This document shows positions 1 through 8,459 of a stretch of DNA of 33,329 bases, in pieces. Source of the DNA: JBEKOF01 sp049513975 (GTDB lineage Bacteria; Verrucomicrobiota; Verrucomicrobiia; Limisphaerales; Palsa-1400); assembly GCA_049513975.1 (NCBI GenBank), contig JBEKVM010000054.1:1-33329 (forward strand). The letters are read 5' to 3'. A program made the position numbers and the translations under genes. Positions within the stretch are counted from its first letter, which is position 1. Each line of letters opens with the position of its first letter. The notes beneath the pieces were generated by a model. It searched no databases. It had not been told where the DNA came from and saw only the letters and a list, made by a program, of their open reading frames with translations.

Positions 1-470
1 AACTTCTCGGAGAATGCGTTTCCTCTTTCGGTATCAGCACCGCTTACCGACTTCTGCCCGGTATTCAATGCGGCAGCCGCCTGCGCTGCAAACAGCTCCA
101 CCATCCAAACGCCATTGGCGCAGTGATGCCCAAGACGTGCGCCCATTTGCTTTGGTGTAAATCTTGTGGCCCCTTTCAATTCAGCCCCAGGCATAAGGAT
201 ACGTGCGATTTCGTCCGACACTTTTTCCTCCCATGCAGGACACGCCTCATCGGGCAACCTGCCCACACCAAGTTCCTGCGGAAAAAGTTCGTCCAGCTTC
301 AGAATCTCACCCCCCAGGCGATTTAACCACTTGGCTCGTTCCGACTCGACGCTGGCCGGCTCCGAAAACGGATGGCCGGTCTCCACCTTTATGCGCTGTT
401 CCATGCAATTTGTCCGATCTTCCAACATACCCGCAATTCTGGCGCACTCGGTTGGACATTGGCCGTCCAT
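1..470 (-). CDS. Unknown protein of integrated element, partial (runs off left edge)
   Basis: An open frame enters from the left edge and has no stop inside the window; about 156 residues are visible. The 5'-most ATG is at 470, with further in-frame ATGs at 428 and 404; none has a clear Shine-Dalgarno site, so the start is uncertain. The visible protein is soluble, mixed charged and helical in character, with a short Cys-containing N-terminus (CPTEC, then NC) followed by acidic and Trp-containing stretches; I see no membrane segment. I do not recognise a family. It begins 51 bp downstream of the tyrosine recombinase on the same strand, so it is probably co-transcribed with it and belongs to the same integrated element. 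Confidence 0.6.
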   Translation of the reverse strand, partial: MDGQCPTECARIAGMLEDRTNCMEQRIKVETGHPFSEPASVESERAKWLNRLGGEILKLDELFPQELGVGRLPDEACPAWEEKVSDEIARILMPGAELKGATRFTPKQMGARLGHHCANGVWMVELFAAQAAAALNTGQKSVSGADTERGNAFSEK

Positions 471-521
471 GCGAAATGATTTTTGCGGACGAAAGAAGGC
501 CGAGACGATCCGCGCCGCTGG

Positions 522-1664
522 TTACCCTGCTTTCGGCATGTAAACAATTTTATCCTCAGCAAGTTTGGCGAAGGAAACCTTTTGCGCCATGCTCACCGAA
601 TGCTGGTCGCGGAGGTGTCCGTAAACCTTCATTGCCAACGCGCCGCCGTCTTTGTGGCCGAGCCAACGCGAGACCGTTGGAATATCCACGCCCGATTCGA
701 TGCAGCGCGTTGCAAACAGGTGGCGCAGATCATGATGGGTGAAGCGCGGAATCCCGAGTTTCTTGCAAGCCGTATTGATTGCGCCCTGGCATTCCTGGAC
801 GCGCATCACAGGGTTTTCCGGCGGGTCGGTTGGACATTCCGCCCGCAGGCGTTCCAGCAGTTCCCGCATGTCAGGAATCATCGGCACCCGGCGGATTGAC
901 CAATTCTTCGTGCCGGTCACAGGATCGCCGCGAACGACAACTTCGCCTTTCTCAAAGTCACAGTCGGCCCAGGTGATCGTTTCGGCTTCGCCCTTTCGGA
1001 ATCCGCCAAAGGCGAGAAACCGGACCAAATCCGCGCAGTCCTGACTGCACCACGCGCCAGCACTTTCAACGGATTGAATCAATGCAAGGAATTGTCCCTG
1101 TTCTGGCAGCGTCAAAGGCTTTGGCCGGATTTTGGCCTTTTTGACAATCATGGCCGGATTGCCATAACGCGCCCCTTCAGCAATCGAAATATCCAGAACA
1201 TGGCGCAACGTGCCGACGGTGTTGTTGTAAACCGACGCTGAGTATTTCGCGCCGAACCGCGCCGCCCAATTCATACACTCGCGCTCCGAGACTTTGCGAA
1301 CGTCCAATTCGCGCAACCCCGGCCAGGACCTGACCAGAGCCTCGATGCACTTTTGGCGGTACAGTTTTGCGCTCGGCTTCAATTCGACCTTCGCTTCCAG
1401 ACGGCTGCCGTAAATCCCCAGGGCATCACCAAAGGTCATTTTTCCTCTGGAGACCGAGGCGCGAGACTCGACAGCCTGACGTTCAGCCTTGAGCAAGTCA
1501 GACAGCCGAAGTTGGGCGACGCTGAGAACGTCTGTCTTGAGCGACCGGCGAATAAGCTTGCCGCTTACCCGCGCCCGCGCAAAATATATGCCAGATGGAA
1601 CGTAACGAACAAGATTGGCAACTGGGCTATTTGCCCACTGTGACTCGCTGGATTCTGTTTTCAT
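522..1664 (-). CDS. Tyrosine recombinase / phage-type integrase
   Basis: A 380-residue site-specific recombinase that would cut and rejoin DNA through a 3'-phosphotyrosine. The N-terminal half (about residues 15-170) has the layout of an arm-binding and SAM-like core-binding domain. The catalytic domain shows the expected set: Arg223 in GGFRKGE, His311 and Arg314 in HHDLRH, His337 in WLGHKD and the nucleophile Tyr348 in KVYGHL. All key residues are present, so it is probably active. The start at 1664 is supported by a strong promoter whose -10 box ends only 6 bp before the ATG, implying a leaderless mRNA. It lies close to tRNA-Ile, but on the 5' side of that tRNA, so the tRNA is not obviously its attachment site. 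Confidence 0.95.
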   Translation of the reverse strand: MKTESSESQWANSPVANLVRYVPSGIYFARARVSGKLIRRSLKTDVLSVAQLRLSDLLKAERQAVESRASVSRGKMTFGDALGIYGSRLEAKVELKPSAKLYRQKCIEALVRSWPGLRELDVRKVSERECMNWAARFGAKYSASVYNNTVGTLRHVLDISIAEGARYGNPAMIVKKAKIRPKPLTLPEQGQFLALIQSVESAGAWCSQDCADLVRFLAFGGFRKGEAETITWADCDFEKGEVVVRGDPVTGTKNWSIRRVPMIPDMRELLERLRAECPTDPPENPVMRVQECQGAINTACKKLGIPRFTHHDLRHLFATRCIESGVDIPTVSRWLGHKDGGALAMKVYGHLRDQHSVSMAQKVSFAKLAEDKIVYMPKAG

Positions 1665-1667
1665 CCA

Positions 1668-1699
1668 GGCAGTATCACATGGCAGTATCAGATTGTCAA
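1668..1699 (-). promoter_or_regulatory. Integrase promoter with overlapping direct repeats
   Basis: On the minus strand a perfect -35 box TTGACA (1699-1694) is followed by 17 bp and then a -10 box GATACT (1676-1671). The 10-mer TGATACTGCC occurs twice in direct orientation (1690-1681 and 1677-1668), 13 bp apart, with the second copy covering the -10 box. The repeat could be an operator or an integrase/excisionase binding site. The transcript would start at or next to the integrase ATG. Confidence 0.7.
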
Positions 1700-1745
1700 G
1701 TTATTATTGAATACAAATTCGTAAATACTTCATTTTAAATCACTT

Positions 1746-1821
1746 GGGCCCATAGCTCAGCGGTCAGAGCAGGCGACTCATAATCGCTTGGTCACTGGTT
1801 CAAATCCAGTTGGGCCCACCA
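1746..1821 (+). tRNA. tRNA-Ile2 (CAU anticodon, lysidine type)
   Basis: Complete cloverleaf with CCA encoded. The acceptor pair is GGGCCCA/TGGGCCC, the D arm is GCTC/GAGC, and the anticodon arm GGCGA-CTCATAA-TCGCT places CAT at positions 34-36. The T arm has a TTCAAAT loop. The anticodon arm resembles that of the AUA-reading tRNA-Ile in which C34 is modified to lysidine, rather than elongator or initiator tRNA-Met. The discriminator base is A at 1818. Confidence 0.9.
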
Positions 1822-1882
1822 TTCAAAAACGCCTGTAAACCGGATGGCGGGAGCCGTGACATCGGAAACCGCGGAAGAAGTC

Positions 1883-3754
1883 TTAGTCGTACACCTTTGG
1901 ATCCTTTCGCCAATCCTTGTCTTTGTCGTGGGCCATGTCGGTGACCCGCGGACGGCGTCCGCGCAAACGGAGGGACTCGATGCCGCAGAAATAGCCGCTG
2001 GAGGCGGCGTTTTTGCCGGTGCATTCCAGACGCAAGGTGTACTCGCCTGGCTCGGGCCAGAAGTCCAGCAAATGGGATTCCTCGTTGACAATCCTGGCGT
2101 TGTAAAAATCGAGGGGATCGCCCAACTTCACGCCGTTGAGCGAGGCCTGATAGAGGCCAAAGTCCGGCGCCTTGGTCACGTTGAGGAGCAGACGCACCGG
2201 CTCTTTGTTGGTCACGGTAAAGTGCATTTCCAGCCAGGCTCCCCGGGCGAGGGCCGGTTGATAGAGCAGTTGCGGGTCCTCGTAAAGGTCCAGTTGTTGC
2301 GGGCGGGCATTGCCCTCGCCATGAAAGCGGGTGTCGGCGAAATTGGTCGCCGGCACGATGAGATGTTCCAGGCTGGGCAGCTGCCGCTGGCTGGCGTCGG
2401 GGGCGCGGCAGTCGAAAGTCGGCTCGCCGGTTTGGTACCAGAACGCCACGCTGGCATAGTCGTCCTCCCGCTCGTTCCAGCTCATGTGTTTATAATCCGG
2501 GTTTTCGTCCGGGGACATCCAGCCCCAATGTTCGATCGTGACGCGGATGCCGGTGTTGAAGAGGATGGGATCGTTGATATGCCAGCGATAGGCCTCGGCG
2601 TGGCCGCCCAGCAGTCCGATTTGATCGCAATACGGGCAGCCGTAGTAAGGCGTGTTGCAAGGGCGCAGCCCCCAGGCCATGAGAAAGTAATCCTCCGTGC
2701 CCGTGCCCCAGATGGAAGCCGTCTTCTCCCCGTCAATATAAATTTTCTCGTCCCCCTCGCCGAACCAGGCGGGACTGCGGGTGCGCACGGCGAGGACCGT
2801 GCCGACATAGTGGCCCTTTCCCTTTGTGTCAAGTATTAAATAATCCCGGCCGTGGGCGACCGGGTATTCCTGGCGGTATTGCGTGTAAAAGTAGGGAGTG
2901 TCCTTGGGCAGCTTTTTTTTCCGCACCCAATCAATGTTGTAGTAGAGCAAGCTCAAGGGTTTCTGGCTTTGGTTGACGATCTCGATTCGGGCCGATTTAC
3001 GAAAAGGCATGGGCCAGAAGCAATTGTAAGCCGAGCCATCCGAGACGACCACGGGCAGGCTGATGACCTCGTGTCGCTGGCCGAAGCAACTGGCGAAGAA
3101 ATCCCCCACCGGGGCCTCCACGCCCGGCCGTTGGCGGCCGTCCCAATAGATGCGCAGGAGGATTTCCTGGTGGCTGGCCGAACCGTCCCTGGCCCAATCC
3201 TGCTTTTCCGGGCCGAGAAAAGTCATCCAGATGTGGTTGATGACGCCTGGTCCTGCTTCATCCAGCAGCACATGGGTGTGGCCGGGGGCGACCCGGAAGT
3301 TATCGGCATTGCTCAGTTCATTGGAATCGCCGCGGGGCGGCGCCTTGGGGAAGAGCTTTTCATGGCCCATGCGCCGGTCTTCGCCCTCGCGCATGGTGGA
3401 GGTGGCGCGCCTGGAGCGGCCTTCCATCGGCTTGGCCAAGTCTGCCAGCGGGCCGGCGGCCGTCTGCGCGGGAGCCGAGGGCGGCGCGGCGGCCAGTTGC
3501 AACACCACGCCGAGGACAACGGCCACAAGGCCGCGGGAGGGACGCTTCAAGAATTTGCAGTCCGTGACGGCAGACAGACTGTTTTGGTTCCCACAGGCAT
3601 CTCCATCGGCGCGGTAAAAGGTGTTTCGCAGCGCGACGCAAGCGCCGTGATAATACGCCACGCCGGAGGCGGGCAGTTGGCTGACGGCATCAGGAAACGA
3701 CCTGGTGCCGGCAAGGGTTGCAGGGGAGGTTGCGACGATGATTTGCGTATTCAT
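1883..3754 (-). CDS. DUF2961 / glycoside hydrolase family 172-type secreted protein
   Basis: A large secreted protein of the DUF2961 (GH172) family, whose characterised members act on fructose or arabinose furanosides. The diagnostic motif IWGTGTEDYF is present near the middle, along with NYNIDW-like and FxxGxGRxxxP-like family blocks and a C-terminal beta-sandwich region. The longest frame gives 623 residues, but the first 70 or so do not look like coding sequence. A signal peptide (LVAVVLGVVLQLAAA) starts only after them, so translation may begin at TTG 3550, giving about 555 residues. The substrate cannot be told from sequence. The gene lies 62 bp downstream of the flavin reductase-like gene on the same strand. 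Confidence 0.85.
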   Translation of the reverse strand: MNTQIIVATSPATLAGTRSFPDAVSQLPASGVAYYHGACVALRNTFYRADGDACGNQNSLSAVTDCKFLKRPSRGLVAVVLGVVLQLAAAPPSAPAQTAAGPLADLAKPMEGRSRRATSTMREGEDRRMGHEKLFPKAPPRGDSNELSNADNFRVAPGHTHVLLDEAGPGVINHIWMTFLGPEKQDWARDGSASHQEILLRIYWDGRQRPGVEAPVGDFFASCFGQRHEVISLPVVVSDGSAYNCFWPMPFRKSARIEIVNQSQKPLSLLYYNIDWVRKKKLPKDTPYFYTQYRQEYPVAHGRDYLILDTKGKGHYVGTVLAVRTRSPAWFGEGDEKIYIDGEKTASIWGTGTEDYFLMAWGLRPCNTPYYGCPYCDQIGLLGGHAEAYRWHINDPILFNTGIRVTIEHWGWMSPDENPDYKHMSWNEREDDYASVAFWYQTGEPTFDCRAPDASQRQLPSLEHLIVPATNFADTRFHGEGNARPQQLDLYEDPQLLYQPALARGAWLEMHFTVTNKEPVRLLLNVTKAPDFGLYQASLNGVKLGDPLDFYNARIVNEESHLLDFWPEPGEYTLRLECTGKNAASSGYFCGIESLRLRGRRPRVTDMAHDKDKDWRKDPKVYD

Positions 3755-3816
3755 AATGGTCCTTTTGGTTCAGGCCCGCGCGCGGGCTTGAGAATAACAG
3801 GAAGCGCAGGCATGGC

Positions 3817-4419
3817 TCACTTGGGCCGAATCATTTCGAAACGGTCGCGCGTGCGGCAATACCAGTGCGGCGAGGCCATGCGGCCGATAAGAAAGAGTTT
3901 GTCGGTGCGAATCCGTTTCTTCTCCGCATCGAACAATTCCTCGCGCAGGTGAAGCCGTTTAACCAAGCCGATGACGACGCGGTTGTCCCCAATCTGCAAG
4001 GTCCCCCATTCCTGGCATTCCAGGCTGGCCGGCGACTCGAGAATGCGCGGTGGTTTGACCACCGACGAGGGCGCCGAGTGCAAGCCGGCGGGAAGGAGTT
4101 CGTTTTCCCCGTAAGGCAATGAGGCGGCGCATTTGTTCATTGCTTCCGCGATGGCTTCATCCACCAGGTTCACCACGAATTCGTGGGTGAGGCGGATGTT
4201 GCGGGCGGTGTCCTTGGGAGTGCCATCGTCGCGGTCGCCCGGGGCGAAGGCCAGGATGGGAGGGTTGGCGCCAAGGAGGTTGAAGAAGCTGAACGGAGCG
4301 GCGTTGATCTTGCCGTCCGGGCTGATAGAGGTCACGAGCGCAATCGGGCGCGGTGTCACCAGGCTCGCCAGAATGGGATACGCGCGGTCGGCAAACTGGC
4401 CTTCCAAATCAAGTTCCAT
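3817..4419 (-). CDS. Flavin reductase-like / FMN-binding split-barrel protein
   Basis: A 200-residue protein with the layout of the flavin reductase-like domain: an early TPRPIALVTSIS strand, then INAAPFSFFNLLGANPP, which matches the FMN-binding block (N-x-APFSF), and EFVVNLV in the middle. Members bind FMN and often reduce flavin with NAD(P)H or act as partners of other redox enzymes; this partner is unknown. No signal peptide is seen, so it should be cytoplasmic. It is divergent from the radical SAM gene region, with about 100 bp of AT-richer DNA between. Confidence 0.85.
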   Translation of the reverse strand: MELDLEGQFADRAYPILASLVTPRPIALVTSISPDGKINAAPFSFFNLLGANPPILAFAPGDRDDGTPKDTARNIRLTHEFVVNLVDEAIAEAMNKCAASLPYGENELLPAGLHSAPSSVVKPPRILESPASLECQEWGTLQIGDNRVVIGLVKRLHLREELFDAEKKRIRTDKLFLIGRMASPHWYCRTRDRFEMIRPK

Positions 4420-4521
4420 AGTGGGCAGAATGCCACTGCCTCGCCAAGAGAGTCAACAGGGGCGAAGGGCGGGGACGCACTTTTTGTTGTGAGAAAAGAC
4501 TTTGAACAGTATTTTTTGTTT

Positions 4522-4590
4522 ATGAAAATCGCGATCATAACGGGTGGAAACCGTGGTCTTGGCCAAAGCATGTGCCTTCGTCTTGCTTAA
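4522..4590 (+). pseudogene. Truncated short-chain dehydrogenase N-terminus
   Basis: A 22-codon frame starts at ATG 4522 and ends in TAA at 4588-4590. Its peptide is a near-perfect SDR N-terminus: a beta-strand (KIAIIT) followed by the dinucleotide-binding motif TGGNRGLG and the beginning of the next helix. Nothing downstream in any frame continues an SDR. The radical SAM frame overlaps its end. It looks like the remnant of an SDR gene whose remainder was deleted when the radical SAM gene was joined next to it. Confidence 0.65.
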
Positions 4591-5615
4591 AGGGACCTGA
4601 ATTGGCTCCAAAATTTGAACCTCACGCCCAGACGCGCCGGCCGCTTTTGAAGGCGTTGGACGGTGGCGGTCGTTTCCTGCGGCCGAGGCGTGATTTTGTT
4701 CCCGCTTACCTGAAAACTTACGAAGTGGGGCAGCTCACAGAAAGAGTCGCGGGTGCGCAGGAACTGCTGCGTTCCTGCAAAGTGTGCCCGCGTGATTGCC
4801 AGGTGAACCGCTGGGAAAACAAGACCGGCGTCTGCAAGACCGGCCGGTGGGCCCGGGTTTCGAGCGGCTTTGCGCACTTCGGCGAAGAAGACTGTCTGCG
4901 CGGCTGGAATGGGTCGGGAACGATTTTCTTCAGTAGCTGCAACCTGAGCTGCGTATTTTGTCAGAATTTCGAGATCAGCCACCTTGGCCAGGGGCGGGAA
5001 TGGGACGCCCGCCAGTTGGCGGCGGGGATGTTGCGTCTGCAAGCGGCCGGCTGCCACAACATCAACTTGGTCACGCCGGAGCACGTCGTGCCGCAGGTCC
5101 TGGAGGCGCTGGTCATTGCGATCGCGGGCGGACTGCGCCTGCCCCTGGTCTATAATACCGGCGCTTACGACAGCCTGGAGAGCATGGGATGGATGGATGG
5201 TGTCGTGGATATTTACATGCCGGATTTCAAACTGTGGGACCCGCGACTCTGCGCCAAGTATCTGCGGGCCGGCGATTATGCCGAGGTGGCGCGGCGCGTC
5301 ATTAAAGCGATGCACGACCAGGTGGGTGAGTTGAGCGTGGACGAGGACGGTCTTGCTTTGCGTGGCGTGCTGGTGCGGCACCTGGTCATGCCAGGCCTGC
5401 TTGAGGAGACACGTTCTGTGCTTGATTGGCTGGCGACCGAGCTGTCGCCCGATACCTATGTGAATCTGATGGACCAGTACCATCCGGCGCACAAAGCCGG
5501 GACGGAGCCCCCATTCTCTGAAATCAACCGGCGCATTTCCCGTGCGGAATTCCGGCAGGCCCTGGCCATTGCAGAGGAGGCCGGATTATGGCGTCTGGAT
5601 GCGCGCCGGGGTTAA
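4572..5615 (+). CDS. PflX-type radical SAM protein
   Basis: A 347-residue radical SAM protein of the PflX type (COG1313-like), related to pyruvate formate-lyase activating enzymes. The cluster motif is CNLSCVFC, whose three Cys bind the [4Fe-4S] that cleaves S-adenosylmethionine. An extra N-terminal Cys block (CKVCPRDC ... GVC) is typical of this subgroup. The VYMPDFKLW-like block and VRHLVMPG strand also fit. The substrate of PflX proteins is not established as far as I know. The start is unclear: GTG 4572 gives the longest frame but overlaps the SDR remnant; TTG 4602 is an alternative. Confidence 0.88.
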   Translation: MPSSCLKGPELAPKFEPHAQTRRPLLKALDGGGRFLRPRRDFVPAYLKTYEVGQLTERVAGAQELLRSCKVCPRDCQVNRWENKTGVCKTGRWARVSSGFAHFGEEDCLRGWNGSGTIFFSSCNLSCVFCQNFEISHLGQGREWDARQLAAGMLRLQAAGCHNINLVTPEHVVPQVLEALVIAIAGGLRLPLVYNTGAYDSLESMGWMDGVVDIYMPDFKLWDPRLCAKYLRAGDYAEVARRVIKAMHDQVGELSVDEDGLALRGVLVRHLVMPGLLEETRSVLDWLATELSPDTYVNLMDQYHPAHKAGTEPPFSEINRRISRAEFRQALAIAEEAGLWRLDARRG

Positions 5616-5825
5616 TGCGGCTGCGGCGGTGCGCAAGCCCACAACTGCACGGTCCGGGAAGGCCATGAGTTCCGGCGCTTTTCGTGGTCAGCGTGGTCGT
5701 GATGAGCGCATTGGCCGTTGCCCGCAAACCAGTCGAGGGCCCTGGGGCTGGCCGCTTTGTTGATCGGTTGGCTGGCATGAGATCTTGCACCTGACAGACG
5801 CTGGTTTTCGACTTATGTTGAGGAC

Positions 5826-6590
5826 ATGAAGAAGCCAACACTGTTAATGACGGCGTGGTTGGGAGCTTTGATGGCGGATGAAACGGCCCAGCCCCGGCTG
5901 GCGCCGGGAGCTGAGGATCCCCTCGCCCTCGCCCGGCAACGCATGGTGGCAGAACAGCTTTCCGGCCCCGGGCGCAATATCACCAACGCCCTTGTTCTGG
6001 CGGCGATGGGAAAAGTGCCGCGCCATGAGTTCGTACCGGAGCGCGTGCGTTCTCAGGCTTACCAGGATCGTGCGCTGCCCATCGGCCACGACCAAACCAT
6101 CTCGCAACCCTATGTCGTCGCTTTCATGACCGAGCAACTCGAGCCCCAGCCGACCGACCGCGTTCTGGAAATCGGCACCGGCTCCGGCTATCAGGCCGCC
6201 GTCCTCGCCGAATTAGTGGCGAAGGTCTATACCGTTGAGATCATCGAAGACTTGGCCGGGCGGGCTGAGGTTGACCTCAAGCGGCTCGGTTACACCAATG
6301 TGCAGGTGCGCGCCGGTGACGGCTACAAAGGCTGGCCTGAGGCTGCGCCATTCGACGCCATTATTGTCACCTGTGCGCCGGAGAAGGTGCCGCCACCGCT
6401 GATCGAGCAACTCAAAGACGGTGGCCGGATGATTATTCCGGTCGGCCCCGCCTGGGACCAGGAATTGGTGCTGCTACGCAAACAGGGTGGCCGGCTTGAG
6501 CGGCAGGCGGTCCTGCCGGTTCGCTTTGTGCCGATGACAGGCCAGTCCCAGAGGCCGGAGGTTCCGCCGCCAAAGGCCGGAGCACGTTGA
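5826..6590 (+). CDS. pcm: Protein-L-isoaspartate O-methyltransferase with N-terminal export-like segment
   Basis: A 254-residue PCMT that would methylate L-isoaspartyl residues to start repair of aged proteins. The family signatures are clear: RHEFVPE (66-72), GHDQTISQPY (87-96), the SAM-binding loop LEIGTGSGYQA (114-124), and a DAIIVTCAPEKVP block before the final strands. Before the enzyme proper there is MKKPTLLMTAWLGALMA, which resembles a signal peptide, so the enzyme may act outside the cytoplasm. It is longer than typical PCMT (about 210 residues) because of this and a Pro-rich tail. Intergenic DNA of 210 bp upstream shows no gene. Confidence 0.93.
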   Translation: MKKPTLLMTAWLGALMADETAQPRLAPGAEDPLALARQRMVAEQLSGPGRNITNALVLAAMGKVPRHEFVPERVRSQAYQDRALPIGHDQTISQPYVVAFMTEQLEPQPTDRVLEIGTGSGYQAAVLAELVAKVYTVEIIEDLAGRAEVDLKRLGYTNVQVRAGDGYKGWPEAAPFDAIIVTCAPEKVPPPLIEQLKDGGRMIIPVGPAWDQELVLLRKQGGRLERQAVLPVRFVPMTGQSQRPEVPPPKAGAR

Positions 6591-6717
6591 ATGGGGTTGC
6601 CCCCGGACACATCATCTCGACGGGAGCAAGGTCTGGCGCCGCCTCTGACAACCGGGCCAGCTTCGGCATGGCCGGAGCGAGGACGTTGCGGGCGCCGGGC
6701 CGGAGCCTTGCACATGG

Positions 6718-6963
6718 TCACCGCTGCTGTGCCAGAAACCATTCGTCCGATTCCAGGTCGTGTTTGAGCAGATACTCGTTTTCGTCCATGCCCCGCACTT
6801 TGAAATAGTCCGCACGGGGCCACTCGGGTTTGCTTTCGACCTGATACCAACGGTCGAGGACTTCGCCCACTTCGACGGGCAATTCTTCCCGGATGAACCT
6901 GCGCGGCGTTTCGTCGGCCTTGGCCCCGGCGTAGCATTCGACTTTGATCGGGATGAGTTTCAT
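6718..6963 (-). CDS. Small conserved-looking cytoplasmic protein, unknown
   Basis: An 81-residue soluble protein (starts MKLIPIKVECYAG) rich in charged and aromatic residues, with W/Y pairs in DRWYQVESKPEWPRADYFKV and a C-terminal DEWFLAQQ. The frame is open further upstream, but I choose ATG 6963 because a GGGGG purine tract lies just before it and the upstream extension is Arg-rich nonsense. The family is unknown to me; its look is of a compact beta domain. It is transcribed against both neighbours. Confidence 0.75.
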   Translation of the reverse strand: MKLIPIKVECYAGAKADETPRRFIREELPVEVGEVLDRWYQVESKPEWPRADYFKVRGMDENEYLLKHDLESDEWFLAQQR

Positions 6964-7146
6964 CAGCCCCCTGCTTGAGCGCTCTCTTCGTCGAACATAA
7001 CGATCCCGACATCGTGATGCAAGCCGGCTTCCCGGCAGGGCGGGACAACGACGCAACCGACGACCCCGGCGGGCTGAGGGGTTGTCCCAGAGAAGCATTG
7101 CACTTTGGCCCGGCAAACCGCAGAGTCGGTTCAGTTTTAGCGGGTC

Positions 7147-8349
7147 TTGAAATCACAAAACGACGCCGTTTATGCCATGATCGCCAGCTTTTTGGGCTGG
7201 ACGGTGGATGCTTTTGACTTTTTTGTCCTGGTCTTTGTCCTGTCGAAAGCGGCGGCGGATTTTCATGTATCCCTCAAGGACCAGATGACGCTGGCCATCA
7301 CCGTGACCCTGGCTTTTCGCCCGCTGGGAGCCGTGATTTTCGGGTTGCTGGCCGACCGCTACGGACGGCGGCGTCCGATGATAGCCAACCTGGTCTTTTT
7401 CTCCGTGATGGAGGTGCTCTCCGGCCTGGCGCCGAGTTTCGGCGTGTTCATGGTCTGCCGGGCGCTCTTCGGCATCGGGATGGGCGGGGAATGGGGCGTG
7501 GGCGCGGCGCTGTCCATGGAGAAGGTTTCGCCACGGTGGCGGGGGTTTTTCTCCGGCCTCCTGCAACAAGGCTACCCGTGCGGCTACCTGATGGCGGCGT
7601 GCTGCTTCCGCTTTCTTCCGGAGAGCTGGAGCTGGCGCGCGCTGTTTTTCATCGGCGTGCTGCCGGCGTTGCTGGCCGTGATGGTGTGCTGCAAGGTCAA
7701 GGAATCCGAGGTCTGGCGGCACCATCGGGCGGAGACGTGGTCGGGCCTGGGCCGGGCGGCGGCGCGCCATTGGAAGCTATTTCTGTATTTGGCGGTATTG
7801 ATGACGATGATGAACCTGGCCTCGCACGGAACGCAGGACCTGTATCCGAGTTTTCTGGAGCAGGAACGCCATTTGAGCAAGGCGCAGGTCGGCAACACCG
7901 CCATCATTTACAATCTGGGTGCGGTGGTCGGGGGCGTGTGTTTCGGGCTTTTTTCCGACCGGGTTGGGCGTCGGCGGAGCATGGCGCTGGCCTTGCTGCT
8001 GGCGGTGGGCGTGATCCCGCTCTGGTCGTCCGGGGCCACGGCCACGTCATTGGTGGCGGGGGCGTTTCTGATGCAATTCATGGTGCAAGGAGCGTGGGGG
8101 GTGATACCGGCGCACATCACGGAGGTGTCGCCCAACGCGGTGCGAGGTTTCCTGCCAGGATTCGCCTACCAATGCGGCGTATTGCTGGCCGGGAACGCGG
8201 CGCACGTCGAAGCGCAACTGTCCAAGGGCAGCACCTATTCCAACGCGATGGCGATGACCGCCTTCACCGCCTTTTGCCTCGGCGCCCTCGTCATAGTTTT
8301 TGGACCGGAGCGCAAGGCGGCGGCGTTTGCGGCAGAGGAAAGAAGTTGA
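7147..8349 (+). CDS. MFS transporter, carboxylate/sugar-acid symporter type
   Basis: A 400-residue, 12-helix major facilitator transporter. TM1 carries GWTVDAFDFFVLVFVL, the acidic TM1 motif of the metabolite:H+ symporter and sialate/lactate groups. The loop 2-3 signature is GLLADRYGRRRP and the second-half equivalent is GLFSDRVGRRRS. GMGGEWGVG in TM4 is typical of the NanT/SHS/aromatic acid symporter branch. The substrate cannot be assigned; a small organic acid such as lactate or a sugar acid is likely. The start is TTG 7147 or a downstream ATG near 7174. It stands alone, 110 bp before the first selenoprotein gene. Confidence 0.88.
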   Translation: MKSQNDAVYAMIASFLGWTVDAFDFFVLVFVLSKAAADFHVSLKDQMTLAITVTLAFRPLGAVIFGLLADRYGRRRPMIANLVFFSVMEVLSGLAPSFGVFMVCRALFGIGMGGEWGVGAALSMEKVSPRWRGFFSGLLQQGYPCGYLMAACCFRFLPESWSWRALFFIGVLPALLAVMVCCKVKESEVWRHHRAETWSGLGRAAARHWKLFLYLAVLMTMMNLASHGTQDLYPSFLEQERHLSKAQVGNTAIIYNLGAVVGGVCFGLFSDRVGRRRSMALALLLAVGVIPLWSSGATATSLVAGAFLMQFMVQGAWGVIPAHITEVSPNAVRGFLPGFAYQCGVLLAGNAAHVEAQLSKGSTYSNAMAMTAFTAFCLGALVIVFGPERKAAAFAAEERS

Positions 8350-8394
8350 GAACGGCCCTGGAGCACGCCTCAATCGCAAGGAGAAGGCCGGGGG

Positions 8395-8423
8395 TTTGCC
8401 GATTTCTGCTTTGCCGATTTCTG
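8395..8423 (+). repeat. Short direct repeat upstream of first selenoprotein gene
   Basis: The 14-mer TTTGCCGATTTCTG occurs twice (8395-8408 and 8410-8423), 15 bp apart. It lies 36 bp upstream of the ATG at 8460, in the only untranslated gap before the selenoprotein island, so it could be a regulator binding site. Confidence 0.5.
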
Positions 8424-8459
8424 TTGAAACAGGCTGCCGGATGTGGTAATGGACATCTA

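Noticed and set aside
1746..1821. tRNA-Ile as the attachment site of the integrase-bearing element
   Set aside because: The integrase lies on the 5' side of the tRNA and no second copy of the tRNA 3' end was found in the window; usual integration leaves the element on the 3' side.
1844..2839. Long plus-strand frames opposite the GH172-type gene (also 2852-3952)
   Set aside because: They are shadows caused by high GC; no recognisable motifs, while the minus strand holds the GTGTEDYF motif.
3774..3787. GCCCGCG/CGCGGGC palindrome as terminator between the flavin reductase-like and GH172-type genes
   Set aside because: There is no U tract after it on the transcribed strand; it may fold, but termination is not supported.
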